DNA of 64,000 nt from Cacajao melanocephalus (GCA_963573385.1 CAUYLG010022050.1:92831-156830), one strand, 5' to 3'; positions 35,151 to 48,658 are shown, counted from the stretch's first letter. Made by a program: numbers and translations. The notes: generated from the letters alone by a model not told the origin.

Positions 35151-35253
35151 TGTGACCATTTAGTGTAGAGGCCAAAAATCCCTGTAAAATCCTTTTAAAA
35201 ATTATTTAATTTTAATCATCCTTTTGGGAAAATGAAGTAAAAATTAAATTACG
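35147..35253. other. unassigned sequence
   Basis: Nothing recognised. Confidence 0.4.
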
Positions 35254-35261
35254 ATTTAGAA

Positions 35262-35791
35262 CAGGGATCTCCAACACCTGGGCCAGAGACCAATATGAGT
35301 CTGCAGCCTGTTAGGAACTGGGCTGCATAGCAGGTGGTGTGTGGTGGGCAAGCCAGCAAAATTTCGTCTGTATTTACAGCCATTCCACATCACTTGCATT
35401 ACTGCCTGATCTCTGCCTCCTGTCAGATCTGTGGCAGCATTAGATTTTCATAGGAGTGTAAACCCACTGTGAACTGCACATGCAAGGGATCTCTGTTGCA
35501 CACTCCTTACGAGAAGCTAATGCCCGATCATCTGTCCCTGGCTTCCATCACTTCTACATGAGACTGTCTAGTTGCAGGAAAATAAACTCCTGGCTCCCAC
35601 TGATTCTATACTATGATGAGTTGTGTAACTATTTCATTATATATTGCAATGCGATAATAACATAAATAAAGCGCACAATACATATAATGCACTTGAATCA
35701 TCCCCAAACCATCCCCCACCTCCACTTGGTCCCTGGAAAAACTGTACTCCACAAAACCAATCCCTGGTGCCGAAAATGTTGGAGGCCACTA
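35262..35791 (+). mobile_element. MER1 (MER1A-size) hAT-Charlie DNA transposon, complete
   Basis: Starts cagggatctccaacacctgg, with agcctgttaggaactgggct and ctgtatttacagccattcc, and ends with the imperfect inverted complement aaaatgttggaggccacta. The length of 530 bp fits MER1A. An 8-bp target duplication is present: atttagaa (35254-35261) and atttagag (35792-35799). It is non-autonomous and encodes no transposase. Confidence 0.9.
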
Positions 35792-35799
35792 ATTTAGAG

Positions 35800-36535
35800 C
35801 CTTCAGTTCAGGCAGCTGGAAATATGTGAAATACATGTAAAGAAAAAAATAATCCCAACAGAAATCCAAGTAAGTAAAGATATCATTCAACTATCTGAAA
35901 AACATGAATTGCAAAAAGAAAAAAACTTCATTCTCCAATAATGCTAGAGAAACAAGTGTTTTATATCTAACTAAACTGATGAAACCACCACTGCTTTTGA
36001 AGTAGTGTTTCTTTTCAAGCTATGACTCGGTACCGTTGACTACTAAAAACATTCCCTAAGTCTTATTTCAATATTTGATGTTTTTATATTTTTGATGGAG
36101 ATATTGTAGCATCTGTTAGATATTTCTTGAGTAACTTCAATTTATATCTGGTGTAATTTCCTCTAGATGAATTAACTATGTAATTTATAGTACTTTAGAG
36201 TTGATCTAAACTAAAATCATTTTATTTCTCCCTGTCAATGCTCAGTGAAAGCTGCACTTAATGATTTAAATTTCATTTCTGTCTTCTAACCAAATTGTGC
36301 TTGTCCTTTTGCTCTGAAAACTTCAAGATGATTTAAATTCCTGAATAATATATAGGAAATGTCTTAGGTGGTAATGCTGATTATATGCTTAGGAAGTATG
36401 AATTGGAAGTACTAGTCAGTGGGGAAAATGGTTTCATAGCTGCAATATTCGTATACTTTGTTGCTGTACGTTCTCCTGTGAAATGACTTCTGTTGTGCTT
36501 AACTATTCAATAATTTTGAGTGATTTCCAATATTC
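35800..36535. other. unassigned sequence
   Basis: No gene or named repeat. Unique-looking and AT-rich; parts may be conserved. Confidence 0.4.
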
Positions 36536-36995
36536 AAGATAAAATGAAGTTGTTACCGCCATGAAATTCCAGCCTGGAAATTGAAAGAAAAATCTCTTGA
36601 ATTTATAGAACTGGAATGTGGGTGGCATTTAAGACCCATCAGTTGAGAAAATTGTTTTGGTTGGCAAAGCTCGGCTCAGTTTAGAGAAAATATGATTTGG
36701 AATAAATAAATTTCTTATAAGCAGGCTCAGATAGTTGGTTCTATCACTAAAGTCACTATGGAGATTTTCATGCCTGCAAAAATAATGCTCTGTTAAATTT
36801 ATGCCACATTTGCATTTTTTAAGCCATTAACACGACTCTAGGGGGCACTGTTGCAGATAGATGTCAATGTAATGAGGCAATTAACTCAGGACCTTGTTCC
36901 TGCCATGCTTTGGCACAGATGCCTACACAACTGCATGAAAAGTTACAATCTTGGTTGTTCCACAAAAGCATTATGCAGAATTAAAGAATGTTGCT
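36536..36995. promoter_or_regulatory. candidate conserved non-coding element
   Basis: About 450 bp without repeats, containing a perfect POU octamer in reverse (atttgcat, 36808-36815), aagccattaac, atgtaatgaggcaattaact, ttggttggcaaagctcggct and catttaagacccatcag. Dense, balanced words of this kind are typical of conserved enhancers. No alignment was possible. Confidence 0.35.
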
Positions 36996-37181
36996 TCTGG
37001 TGGCTTTCTATTATTTGGATGCTTTTTTTTTTTATGTATACTTTTATCTTTTCTCTCCCCCATCTTTCTTATATAAAGTTTAACTATCAAATAAATTGTA
37101 ATTTTATTTATTTAGGATGAGAAGGAAACATAAGATGCCACAGATCTCATTGTTTTGGTTTGTCTACATTCAATTCACCAT
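36996..37181. other. unassigned sequence
   Basis: Nothing recognised. Confidence 0.4.
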
Positions 37182-37196
37182 CTAGAATCATAGATC

Positions 37197-37905
<709 letters not shown>

Positions 37906-38059
37906 GAAACACATCTAAGAAGACTGCCTTGCCCCAAGAGATCATTTTCATCAAAAATCATCCCATAGTTCCTGATACATTCCACTCTTTTCTGTTCCAA
38001 AGTCAGCCCCTCTTTGCATATTTCATGAAAACGTACACCCACCTCACCCACAGAAAGTG
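37906..38059. other. unassigned sequence
   Basis: Nothing recognised. Confidence 0.4.
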
Positions 38060-38300
38060 TCTGTTGAAGTCAAACAGTCCAGAGTTTAAATCTTAACTCA
38101 GTTGTCTACTTAGCTGTGAGGATTCGTAAGTCACACGACATCTATGAACCTGAACCTCAGTTTTGTAGTCAGTCATAAATATTATTGACTTGCAGAAAAG
38201 GTATGAGATGCAGAGATAACCAAGATCACAAAACCTGGACATCTGTGAGAGGCTCAAAAGGGAAAGGTAGTTATTGCTATTCCTTTCATTATTACTGGAC
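38060..38300 (+). mobile_element. MIR SINE, nearly full length
   Basis: cagtccagagtttaaatctt, actcagttgtctacttagct, gtgaggattcgtaagtcaca, gaacctgaacctcagttttg follow the MIR core. The 3' part (gtagttattgctattccttt) matches the usual tail. Confidence 0.72.
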
Positions 38301-38712
38301 AGTATTTTAATGTTCCTAATAAAAACAAAATTTAACTGATTTTTATTAATTAGCTACCGATTTCAAGGTGTTTTTTGTTAGACTCTGCCATGATGATGTT
38401 TCCTTTTTCCTCTTGAAAGAAGCTAGGATGGGGCAAATCATGACAGTTCACTTAGATTTGTGGGGGGATGGGGCTGGATTCCCTCTCGTCTTTGTTTATA
38501 AAACTTCAGGGTCTCCACTAAAACTGGCAGTATTTACGACGACTTCTCCATGCTGAGCCCTGATTTACAGGTTTTGTCCCCTGGAACCCTTAACTGTTTT
38601 GGTAACTGCTTCCTCAGCTTCTCAGTATCGAGTCCCCCACACTTGTGGGTTAGCAAATGCCCCAAAGGGAAAATCCACACTGGTTGCTGAGCACGTGAGC
38701 TTTCCTTTCCTG
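38301..38712. other. unassigned sequence
   Basis: No gene or named repeat. The 62-codon frame at 38368-38556 has no features. Confidence 0.4.
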
Positions 38713-38983
38713 TCTTTTTTTTGGAGATGGAGTCTCACTGTGTCACCCAGCCTGGAGTGCAGCGGCATGATCTCTGCTCACTGCAACTGCCTCCTGGGTT
38801 CAAGCAATTCTCCTGCCTTGGCCTCCTGAGTAGCTGGGATTACAGGTGCCCGCCACCACGCCAGACTAATTTTTGTACTTTTTGTTGAGACAGAGTTTCA
38901 CCATGTTGGCCAGGCTGTCTCAAACTCCTGATCTCAGGTGATCTGCCTGACTCAGCCTCCCAAGTGCTGGGATTACAGGTGTA
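38713..38983 (-). mobile_element. Alu SINE (S-like), 5' truncated by about 20 bases
   Basis: Antisense Alu from ttttttttggagatggagtc through cagcctggagtgcagcggca, tgagtagctgggattacagg to gtgctgggattacaggtgt, where it stops before the last part of the left monomer. Confidence 0.94.
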
Positions 38984-40203
38984 TCATCCTTTTCTTCAAA
39001 ACTTAAATCTGAAGTTCTGACTGTCTTGGTTTTTCTGCAATGCCTTCTGTCAAATTTTGTAAAAAATATTTTCCCTAACTCTTCTTGTTTTTCTCACTGT
39101 AAAAGTTTTATGTAATAGTTTATCTGCCAATACCAGAAAGAAAATCTGTAATATTAATATTTAGAAATGATATATTATTATTCACAAGTGTTTTTCTCAA
39201 AATCATGACTATTTTGAAGAAATAATTCCATATCACATTTAATGTTTGTAATTTGGTAAATTTCACACAGTATACTCTGTGACCACAGACTATGCAGCTT
39301 AATTTCTAAGTAATGATGGTCACTCATTGTAATCAACATGTTTGAAGCCCCTCTGCTGTCTTACTATCATTGAACTTCAATTTACATTTGCATTTAAATA
39401 TCTCCTATTTCACACAGGCCTATTTAAAAAAAATGGGGTAGTGTATTACATACAAGTGAATCAAGGACAATTTGGGCTAATATTGACTAGGTTGCCTCTG
39501 ATGCTTGATGCAAAAAAAAAAAAAGAAGAAGAACCAGTTCTCCTTGGAGATTTGGGGTGAAATGCATCTTGTGTGCAGACAACTTTTAGTGCAGATTTGC
39601 CCAACACTTTATTTACTTAACATGGCTGGTTGACTGTGAGAGCCTCAATGTCAGACTACATTAGGATGTGTGTACATGTAAAATTAATCAACAGACCTAG
39701 CAAGTGGCAGCATAGTCCCCCTAGAGCCTGGGGTTAAACATCTGTCTGGAGTGATGTTTCCTGAAAAGCTTTATGTAATGGCCAGAGGAGCTCCGAGTAG
39801 GCACTTAGTGTGGAAGGAAGGGCAAGACAGATACTTGAGGGGAAGGGCTGGGTTTCAGTGGACTGACAGCCTCGCCATTTTACCCAAAGGTTACAACCTT
39901 AGACTCCAAAAGCTTTTAAGGCTTCTTGTTTCTGTATTGCTTGACTGCCTTCAGCATTAAGCACTTATGACCAGGAGACTCTCAGCATATGTCTTTTTCA
40001 GCGTTTCTCTAATGGAGATGAAAGTGTCTGAATCTTGAAGAAATATCCACCCCATAGATCACAATACTAACTTTATGATAGTGGGTTGAACTATTTGATT
40101 TTTTCATGTTTTTATTCACTATAAAATAGAACCAATAGGGTTTAGATATATTTTGAGGTGGCTTAAAACCTCAGCAACTTTTATGTAGTATTTGACCCAG
40201 TTT
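38984..40203. other. unassigned sequence
   Basis: No gene or named repeat. An A-run followed by gaagaagaa lies at 39511-39533. The frames at 39342-39560 and 39751-39960 have no recognisable features. Confidence 0.4.
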
Positions 40204-40305
40204 GTGATTTGTTAGCAGGAAGCATGATACCATTGAAAGAACGAGTTTAGGTTCAAGTGTGGGCTCTGCTACTTATTAGTTGTGTGACTGAATCTGTCTC
40301 CTTGT
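40204..40305 (+). mobile_element. MIR SINE 5' and core part
   Basis: ataccattgaaagaacgagt, ttaggttcaagtgtgggctc, tgctacttattagttgtgtg, actgaatctgtctcctt. Confidence 0.78.
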
Positions 40306-40957
40306 TCACTGAAACACAGCATACCATCTCCTTGGGGACATTATCTGTATATCTAGCTGGGCTCATATGGATTGTGTTCTCTTTGGAAGATGCTCTATTA
40401 GCATTGTCACCCTGAAATCAGACTCAAGAGATCACTCTTATTTGGTTGGTTGTTACCATAAGTAGTATTTTTAAAGAAAATGAGTTCTGTATAGATGCTC
40501 TACAGATGTACAAATTATTAATAGGGGAGTAAAACAAAACTTGAACAGTGGCAAAAATAACTCCTTCCATTTAGTTGTTGAAGGCTGCTGAAGAAATGTA
40601 GCAAAATTACAACAAATCCATCTTAAGGCAATTTATTTAGAATACAGAAGATTTAAAGACATGCCTGGTAGAGGTTTCTCATGGTGGAAGTGAACAGATA
40701 CATCACCAAGTATCAGTCATTTGAAAGTGAGTCAGCTGTCATTGAGTTGAATAGGCGGGTTTCTTGCTCAATTGTCTTTGCGTTGAATGTTTGAAGGTAC
40801 CATATTAGCGAAATAAGAAAAAAAAGTGATTAGGATTTATACATGTTTCCTTAAATAAGTCTGATTTTAAATAACAGGCTTTTTTTTTGTTTTTTAAAAC
40901 TTAAAATGGACTCAATTTATACAGTATATGAGATCGACTGTCTTTCTCTGGGAAATG
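40306..40957. other. unassigned sequence
   Basis: Nothing recognised. Confidence 0.4.
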
Positions 40958-41090
40958 AATGGACTTGCAGTCATAAGCTTTGAATTTTAGCAATATTCTG
41001 CTCCTATCACATGTGACCTTGGGCATGTTAATTAAACTTCCAGAAAATCATCTGCCTCATCTAAAATGAGAATTACAAAAGAGATTAACT
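40958..41090 (+). mobile_element. MIR SINE
   Basis: gaatggacttgcagtcataa, then atcacatgtgaccttgggca, tgttaattaaacttccag, tctgcctcatctaaaatgag. Confidence 0.72.
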
Positions 41091-41244
41091 TCTCAAAACA
41101 GCTTCTTGCTCAAACAGTGGTTAAAATACAGTGCAATATTTAGATTATTTGCTGACTTGATAGTTAAACAGCTAACTGGAATTTGGGGAGACAGTCACAG
41201 TCAGGTACTATTGTTGATCTCGAGAGTAGAAATGGACAGGATAG
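41091..41244. other. unassigned sequence
   Basis: Nothing recognised. Confidence 0.4.
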
Positions 41245-41733
41245 ATATTTGTAGAGTAATGATCCCACTGCAAATATCCAAGTCCTATTCCCCAGAGCCT
41301 GTGAATATGCTACCTTACTTGGGCTTTGTTGAGGTAATTACATTAGGACTCTGAGATGGGGAGATTATCTTGAATTATCCAAGTGAGCTCAAGGTCATCA
41401 TTTGGGTCCTTAAAAGTGGAAGAGGGAGCAAGAAGAAATCAGAGTGAAGCCAAATCCAAAGAAATCAATCTGCCATGGCTAGCTTGATTATAGACAGCAA
41501 AAGGAGACGTTGAGCTAAGGAATGTCAGTGGCCTCTAGAAACTTGAAAATGCAAGGAAATAGATCTCCCCTATAACCTACCAAAAGGAATACAGCACAGC
41601 TGACATCTTAGTTTTAGTCCAGTGAAGCCATGTCACTCTTTTAACCTACAAAACCATAAGATAATAAAGTTGTATTGTTTTAAAGCATTAAGTTTATGGC
41701 AATTTGTTACAGCAAAAATTGAAAATTAATACA
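41245..41733 (+). mobile_element. MLT1-like LTR (ERVL-MaLR)
   Basis: Plus-strand LTR: tatccaagtcctattcccca, gagcctgtgaatatgctacc, tgagatggggagattatctt, gaattatccaagtgagctca, ggtccttaaaagtggaagag, ataagataataaagttgtat, 'gtttatggcaatttgttaca'. It is the only MaLR-type LTR here on the plus strand. An L2 end follows directly. Confidence 0.8.
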
Positions 41734-41827
41734 ATGCCTAACATGGTGACTAGCACACAGAAGCATCTCTATAATTGAAGGAAGGTTTAGGCTTGTTGGA
41801 TAAATGAATGAATGAATGAATGAATCA
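41734..41827 (+). mobile_element. L2 LINE 3' terminus with (TGAA)n tail
   Basis: aatgcctaacatggtgacta, gcacacagaagcatctctat, then ttggataaatgaatgaatga. This is the L2 end with its expanded tail. Confidence 0.6.
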
Positions 41828-42058
41828 GTCTGATAAACATCCAAATGGAGCTTTCTGAAGAAATGGCAAAATGAACCAAGGGCTTTTAACTTTCATACTT
41901 CTTATGCATCCTTTACATTTACAATAGAGATTCTCTTCTTTGGGAAGAATACCTCATTCTTAAGAGCCCACCTCTCTGCCTATCAACACGTATGCATGCT
42001 TGCCATAGCAGATGTGCTGCAATGCAAATATTAGCTTACAAAGCCATCTTCCTAGGAT
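41828..42058. other. unassigned sequence
   Basis: Nothing recognised with confidence; may include more L2. Confidence 0.4.
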
Positions 42059-42178
42059 GGAAGTTATTGGAGAGAAGGATTTTCTCGTCTTCATTTCTCT
42101 CTCCCAGTACCCAGCACAGAGCCCAGCCCAAGTCAGAATGTAATAGATAATGGGTGAAAGAATGAATGGAATGAAGGA
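42059..42178 (+). mobile_element. L2 LINE 3' end
   Basis: agagaaggattttctcgtct, tcatttctctctcccagtac, ccagcacagagcccagccca, then a gaaagaatgaatggaatg tail. Confidence 0.65.
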
Positions 42179-43543
42179 TGGAAACCAGGAAATGACTGAG
42201 AGTTCCATTTGTTCAGGTTTGAATCAAATACCTTTAAATATTGAAGCATATTTGAGTACAGTAAGGTACTATGAAGTTTTGAAGAATGTCAAATCCCCAG
42301 TGCCTGCCTCTCCAAGTCCGAAGTCTTTGATAAAGCTCCTTCTCCCTTGTTTGAACGTTTGCCTTAGTTGTAGTATGCTAAGTTCCATAAAAAATAATGC
42401 CAACATCTTTGTAGCTTTACACAACAAAAAATTGTTTCTGATTCACAAAGATTTTTAAGTAGTGTGAATGGTATTGGTGGTGGTGACAGGAATCTAGCTT
42501 CTCCCAGACATTCATATTCATAGGCAGTAGCTGAAAGAGGCTCTTTCTTCACTGTGTTAGTTCTCTGGTTTTCTTTGCCACCTATGAATAGTAAAAAATC
42601 AGGGAATATAACCAGAGCATTCACACATGCTCGTAACTAAACTGGACCAGAAAAAGATACGACATCCACTCACATTTTATTGCAGAGCACCAAGATCATG
42701 CCCCACCAAAACGCAAGGGGTTGGGAAATGTATTTTAGCTTTATGCAAAGAAGAAAAATCAGGCTTTGTGAACATTTTGCCAATTTCGTATTTAGTCTTC
42801 TTCCAAAACCACTTAAGTTTTCTGCCCACATGTAGCAAACGGTAATTTCATCCCCAAGGGAGAAAACCTAAGGTCCAAAGTACACAAAATCCAGGTCTTC
42901 CAGGACTTGACGAATAGTGTTCTCCAGTTGTTCTGACTAGAGTTCCCTATTATCTGGCCTTAATTAAGCTATATCTAATCTATCAATTACATCTAACCTC
43001 TCAAAAAAAACTATCTGTATCAAGCAGTATTCTTGGCTGCATGAAATTTATCTCCAGTTATCAATAATGCAAATGTCTTACACAAGCATCTATGGCGCTT
43101 ACTTCTTTTTCCTCTCACATCCTGTAGGCATGAGGTCATCAGTGTGTTATACCAGCATGACATGATGATGTTTGTTGTGACGATCAAGATCTCTGTGGCT
43201 CAGCATGGTGCAAATTGGGAAAATTGATCTCAGAGACACAGCAGACAGGAGCTGCCTTACAGGAGTTGAAAAATTTTAAATAAAAAAAAAACCCTGCTTG
43301 TCATGTTTTCTATTTATTGAAATAGATAGAAACAAAAGTCTGTATGTAAATATGAATACAGGTATCAAGTCTTTTATCTCATTTATGCCAACATCCAAGA
43401 TCGTGGCTGCAATTAGAATTACTACTTGATTAGGATTACGGTAATCCGTTGCCATTTTACAAAGTCTTTTGCATTGGCCAAACTGGATGATTGATTGATA
43501 GATTCGATATAGCTTAATTAAAGATTAATTGTATCTATTCATG
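42179..43543. other. unassigned sequence
   Basis: No gene. The frames at 42150-42458 and 42364-42624 overlap on opposite strands and have no protein-like features. The part at 43060-43270 (atctctgtggctcagcatgg and following) may be an old LTR or DNA element that I cannot name. Confidence 0.38.
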
Positions 43544-43700
43544 CAGATAAAGATATACGCAGGTACTAAATTTGTGGCAATAAATAAAATGACCAATAAG
43601 ACATAGTTTCTGATTTCAAGGACTGACAACTTAGAAAGAGATAAATAGTACTTACATTCAGGATAATATTACAGATGTATTTCTTATATTAAATAAAAAA
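43544..43700 (-). mobile_element. L2 LINE fragment
   Basis: Weak reverse match to the L2 3' end: caggtactaaatttgtggca, ataaaatgaccaataagaca, tagtttctgatttcaaggac, tgacaacttag. Confidence 0.45.
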
Positions 43701-44617
43701 ATCAGCCTGCAATTCAACAGTGTTGAAAGGCACAATCAGCAAGGGATAATATGTAGACATCAACAAAAAGTTTTGAAACTTTGAAAACAAAGATATTATC
43801 TTACGAGCTGCCAGAAAGCAAAAAGTGATGAATTGTGAAGATAAATAATTTTAAATCTCAATACCAAATCCCTGTTGAAAGAAGAATGTAGGAGAAGTTG
43901 AATAAAGATAACTGAATTTATGTCACTATAACTTGGTCAAAATGATTTTTTACTTTAAAGGCAGAAAGTGAATGTATTTGAAATTTAGAGACAAAATAAT
44001 TTGTCAATTGGTAATCTCTATTGCAGAGTTTAAAGCAAGAGATTTAGAATGTAAAGAGCAATATAAGGTTAGGTTGGTTTAAATGTTAGCATAAGTTTAG
44101 TTTTGTTAAGCCAAATACAGTAATAAAAATAAGGCAATATAGTGTGACATGTAAAATATTTTTTCAAAACATTTGTAACCAAGATGTAATAGCTTGTTGC
44201 AGTAAATAAAATTACAAGTAAGATTTTATAAAATTTACGTAAGGATAATGAAGCAGTATTAAGCTACTTCCTTAATTTTCCTTAGTGAAAATTAAAAGAT
44301 TTACCCAGAAAAAAATTATTGAAGAAATAAATTATCAAAAGTTACTTAAAAACTATTTGCTAAAGTATTGGAGATTATAAGAATGCTTTATAGTATATTT
44401 TAAGAACTGTAATGCCAAAAAATTTTGAGAAATTAAAAAATAAATACTGCAAATTAATACAATTTCTATCTTTATGTATGTTCCATCAGCTTCTGGACTT
44501 ATGTAATTATTCTAGCTGGAAGGAAATAAATAATCTGATCTCATTAAATACCAAATACATTTATAAAAACAAAATAATAAGAATAGCAAAAGGTCAATTT
44601 CCAAAATTGTTCAAGAT

Positions 44618-44620
<3 letters not shown>
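43701..44620. other. unassigned AT-rich sequence
   Basis: Strongly A-rich on the plus strand; it may contain very old LINE sequence, but nothing is recognisable. Confidence 0.4.
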
Positions 44621-44657
<37 letters not shown>

Positions 44658-44760
44658 CACATATATATGTGTGGTTATATATAGATATGCATGTATACAC
44701 TTGTATATACGCATACATATAAATTATCTATGTATATATATGTATGTATGAATAATAGGG
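44621..44760. repeat. (AC)n microsatellite and (TATG)n tract
   Basis: About 20 AC units at 44621-44660 with one gc interruption, followed by degenerate atatatgtgtgg and gtatgtatg units to about 44750. Confidence 0.95.
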
Positions 44761-44774
44761 TTAAATGTAAGTAT

Positions 44775-45260
44775 GCATATATAAGGTTAAATGTAAATGG
44801 TCTTATCTTTCATATAGAACATAAGTGGTGACAGACTAGTTTCAGAAAACAAAATTCAAAATAACTTTGTTTATAAGAGGAAGACACAAATATATTAGAA
44901 ACAAATGAATAATCTAGGATTTACAAGGCTTGTGTGGAAACAGAAATGCATGCATTTCTAAAGGTAGAGTCAGATAATACACATGTAATAGAAAAATTAA
45001 TTTAAAGAATGTAAAATTATTCTAAAGAATGCATAATATACAGTAAGACCTAACAAAAACACTAACAAGGAACGTACATATCTCAAGCAATATAGCATTG
45101 AAACATCTTGAGGAAATTGTTAGTAAAGCAAATAGAATTACTTCTAGATACAATTACTATTCCAAATTCTAGTTTCTAATTAATTTATTTACCTAGATTA
45201 TTAGACAAATATATCAAGAAAAATGTAACAGAGAAAGTGAGTCTGGACTCCAACCATGTA
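44775..45260 (+). mobile_element. probable L1M ORF2 fragment
   Basis: ggttaaatgtaaatggtctt resembles the ORF2 'attaaatgtaaatggacta' block, followed by aagaggaagacacaaatata and lower-quality matches. Highly decayed. Confidence 0.45.
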
Positions 45261-47149
45261 TTGACCAGTTGACTTATAACATTATGTTAAGGAAAGAGAC
45301 ATGTGGCTGGATATAATAAAATAAATTGAGTTTATAAGTGATTGAACAACTGAAACCAAGGGTCTTTGATTAAAAGAACGATTACAAATCAAGGAAAGTT
45401 TCAAGAGACATTCCTGGAACACTTCTTTCCTGCCTTCTTCTAAGAAACATTTCAAATAATAATTTGGGTGATTGCATGCTTATCAAGTTTGAAAATGATA
45501 GAATCTGACTCCCAAAGCCATTCATTTTGTATATCGAAATTTGTACATCTTGAGTCACTAAATAAGATGAATGTAAACCTATCAAGATGAAGTGTAGTAA
45601 AATTCTCAATATGCTATTTCACTTAGGATCATAAATTCAAATATATAACTATAGAACTTGTGAAAATGACTTGGAAGCCTATTTGAAAGAAATGTTAACG
45701 TTGTAAGTGACAAAAAACTCAGTGTCAACCAACCGTGTCTAGAAACATCAAGAAACCTAATGTGAGCATAGGCTGCATAGATTACGATAGGAAAAAGATT
45801 CATTTTATGGGCAAATAAAGTCAAAGAATAATCATGAAATATAGTGAAATGCTGTAAAAGTTGCTAAAATAATTTTTTTAAAACAAATTTCAATGGATTC
45901 CCTATAAAATGGCTACAAACACGTAAAGTATATTCTTTGGATTCCATGAGCAGTTTCAAATATGTGCGTGTATACATGTATATATAAATTGTTAGAAAAC
46001 AGCCAAAATGGCCCTGAAAAAGGAGATTTAAATGTCATATATGAATTTTGATAAAGTTTAAACAGAATTCAATATGTTATTACTCTGAGTGATTAAGTAA
46101 TATTAGTGAAAAAAAGCGAGGCATGTTTAGTTCACACACGTTTTCTGTTTCACAATCAAGTAAAATAAATATTGTGCTATAGTTTATTATTATTACTATT
46201 CTGTAAGTCTATAAATTGACAAGTTGAACTCTATCAACATCGCACTGAACCCATTATTCAGTCACATTGTGAGTGAATCTCCCCTGTAGAGTTGATGAAG
46301 GAGGAACAGGGTCATAATTTGTTAAAAAACATTCAGAGAAGTGTTTTCTGGGTTGCAGTCATTCCTCATTATAGCTCATAGGCTCACTGCCCAAACATTC
46401 ATATTTCCTTTAAGGTCTGTGGTTTCATTCCTTCCTTGCCAAGTTTGTGTGAGGATTTTGCAACGGCTCCCAAGATCTCAATTTTCGTGATCTGGCCTCT
46501 ACTTTCTTCCCTATCAAATTGCCTGTGACTCTCAAATGCTATGTATTGGAGCAGCGAATGGGTCTCCACCATTTAACAATCTTCCTCTGAATTCATTTCT
46601 TTTACTTACCTGGAGAAAATCTAGACAAGACCTCTGTCCCTAAATCTACCACTTTCTACCCTTGAAGTCCTCTATTCTTGGGCAATTTGGCACCATCGTT
46701 TCTACAAGCCTGTCTTTCAAAAAGAGAAAAGTATTACGTAGCATTTTACTTCTTGGTGCTTGGATCTGTTGCTCTTCAGCTTTTAACAATAGCTGCCCCT
46801 ATTCTCAAGTTTTTAGAGAAGAAACTCAAAGACTTGACTTGGTAGCCTTCTTAGAGTCGTAGTGAATAAACTATCAATATCAAAGTGATCTTTAAAAAAT
46901 CAATAAGGGTTTAATATACTATTTAGGCATGTGATGATAACTTTCAAGAAAGTATTAACCTAATGTGCCATATAAGAGGTACACATTTCACAGGTATTAT
47001 GCTATGTATTTGACTATCATTTAGTAATATTTTACATCATTGCATGGTAAAATATTATAAGGACCCATGTTATTGCTAAAGATGTATAAAGCAAAAATAT
47101 ACACTAATATAAGAAGTTATCATTCATCATTCTAGATAATAAATAGAAA
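45261..47149. other. unassigned AT-rich sequence
   Basis: No gene. The part at 46330-46870 is more balanced and pyrimidine-rich and may be a separate old element; I cannot name it. Confidence 0.38.
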
Positions 47150-47443
47150 CCTGTTATTCTTCAAAACAAGATATTGATTAGCATACGGCCTGCCATTATT
47201 TCTGTTCAATATTGCAGTGGAAATTCAAGCAATATTTTGGATTTGGAAAAAGTATAAGAAATGAAAATGTATAAGAAATACACAATAGGAAACAAAGGAA
47301 TGGAAATAGCATATCTTACAGATGGCGACTGTACATAAGAATATTAGGAAAATAAAAAAATTAATAGAGAAAGAATGTAAAATTAGCCAAATTCAGTGAA
47401 TAAGTACTGTTTCTACAGAAGAAGGATGGAAACAGTAGCAAAG
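47150..47443 (+). mobile_element. L1M ORF2 fragment (reverse transcriptase region)
   Basis: ccattatttctgttcaatat, tgcagtggaaattcaagcaa and agcatatcttacagatggcg resemble the ORF2 stretch around the reverse transcriptase catalytic region ('ttcaacatagtattggaagt ... ctgtttgcagatgac'). It is cut by the MLT1 LTR on its right. Confidence 0.6.
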
Positions 47444-47448
47444 ATATT

Positions 47449-47932
47449 TGTATTAATTTCCTGTGGCTGCTATAACAAATTACTAGAAACTTAGTGGCTT
47501 AAAGCAACAAATGAAGTTCCTTTATGATTCTGCAAGACAGATGTCCAAAATCAGTATCACTGGACCTAAATCAAGGTATCAACAAACTGAACTCCCTCCA
47601 CAGTCCTAGTGGTGAATCTTTTCTTTGCCTCAAGTAGCTTCAGATAACTGCTGGCATTTCTTGACTTGCAGATGAATCACTTCAATCTTTGTGGTCACAC
47701 TGCCTTCTCTTCTTCTAGCTTGGCTGTAAAATCTCCCCTTGTGGCCCTCTTAAAAGGACAAATGTGATTGCGTGGATTGCCCATGTGACAATCCAGGGTA
47801 ATCTCATTTTAAAATTCTAAATGTAATCATATCTGTAATGTCCTTTTTGTTGTTGTTCTTACTAAAGGTAAAATTCAGCAACTCCAGGGACTAGAATGCG
47901 AATAGTTTTCAGGAGCTATTAAGCTTACCACA
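47449..47932 (-). mobile_element. MLT1-like LTR (ERVL-MaLR), nearly full length
   Basis: Antisense LTR: tgtattaatttcctgtggct, gctataacaaattactagaa, ttagtggcttaaagcaacaa, 'cttgacttgcagatgaatca', tctccccttgtggccctctt, aaatgtaatcatatctgtaa, ending agcttaccaca. Flanks atatt/gtatt may be a target duplication (4 of 5). Confidence 0.82.
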
Positions 47933-48658
47933 GTATTCATCTAGAAAAAGAACAGAATTACCAAGACTTAAGTATTAATTCAATTAGAACACATAATTCA
48001 TTTGTGAAATTCCTTGGTTTCCAGTTAGAGAGAAAGAGAAATAATAATTAAATAAATCCATTCTGACTTATTTATTGAATGACTGACTGATAATTAAAGT
48101 CTTCATGGAATGTTTTATAGAACTTGACAAATTGTTAGAAAAATTAAATTACAAACATATATTAATAATCAGTGATTAACATTTTTTAAAATTAATGATG
48201 ACAAACTTACCATGCAAGCGTTTCCAATATATTAATATTTTTAATGATCAAAATCTTTTGGCATAATAGTAAAAACAGTAAAAAAATGACCAGTGGAAAG
48301 AAAATTAAAATAATTGATGACATAGATCCTAACTATGATCAAAAAGGAATACAGAAAATAGTGAAAAATTTTCTTAAGGGCTTTAATTCTGAGTTTCAAG
48401 ATGAATTAATTTCTCTTATTTTTCATTCCATGTGTTGAAATACACTGCAAGGAACACACTTAAATATAATCAGTTTGTAAATCAAGAACGACAACAGAAT
48501 GTAATGCTCATTTCAAATCTTAAGAAGATTAATCAATGATGAGTATCATGATAACATTAAAACTATGATGTATGGGTGGGTGTATAGTATGTCATTCATA
48601 AAGTTTCCTAGTAAAATTGTGCCAGGGAGAATTTTGGACACAAGTATTAGAAAACCTT
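47933..48658. other. unassigned sequence
   Basis: A-rich, no gene; possibly the continuation of the L1M fragment after the LTR. Confidence 0.38.
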
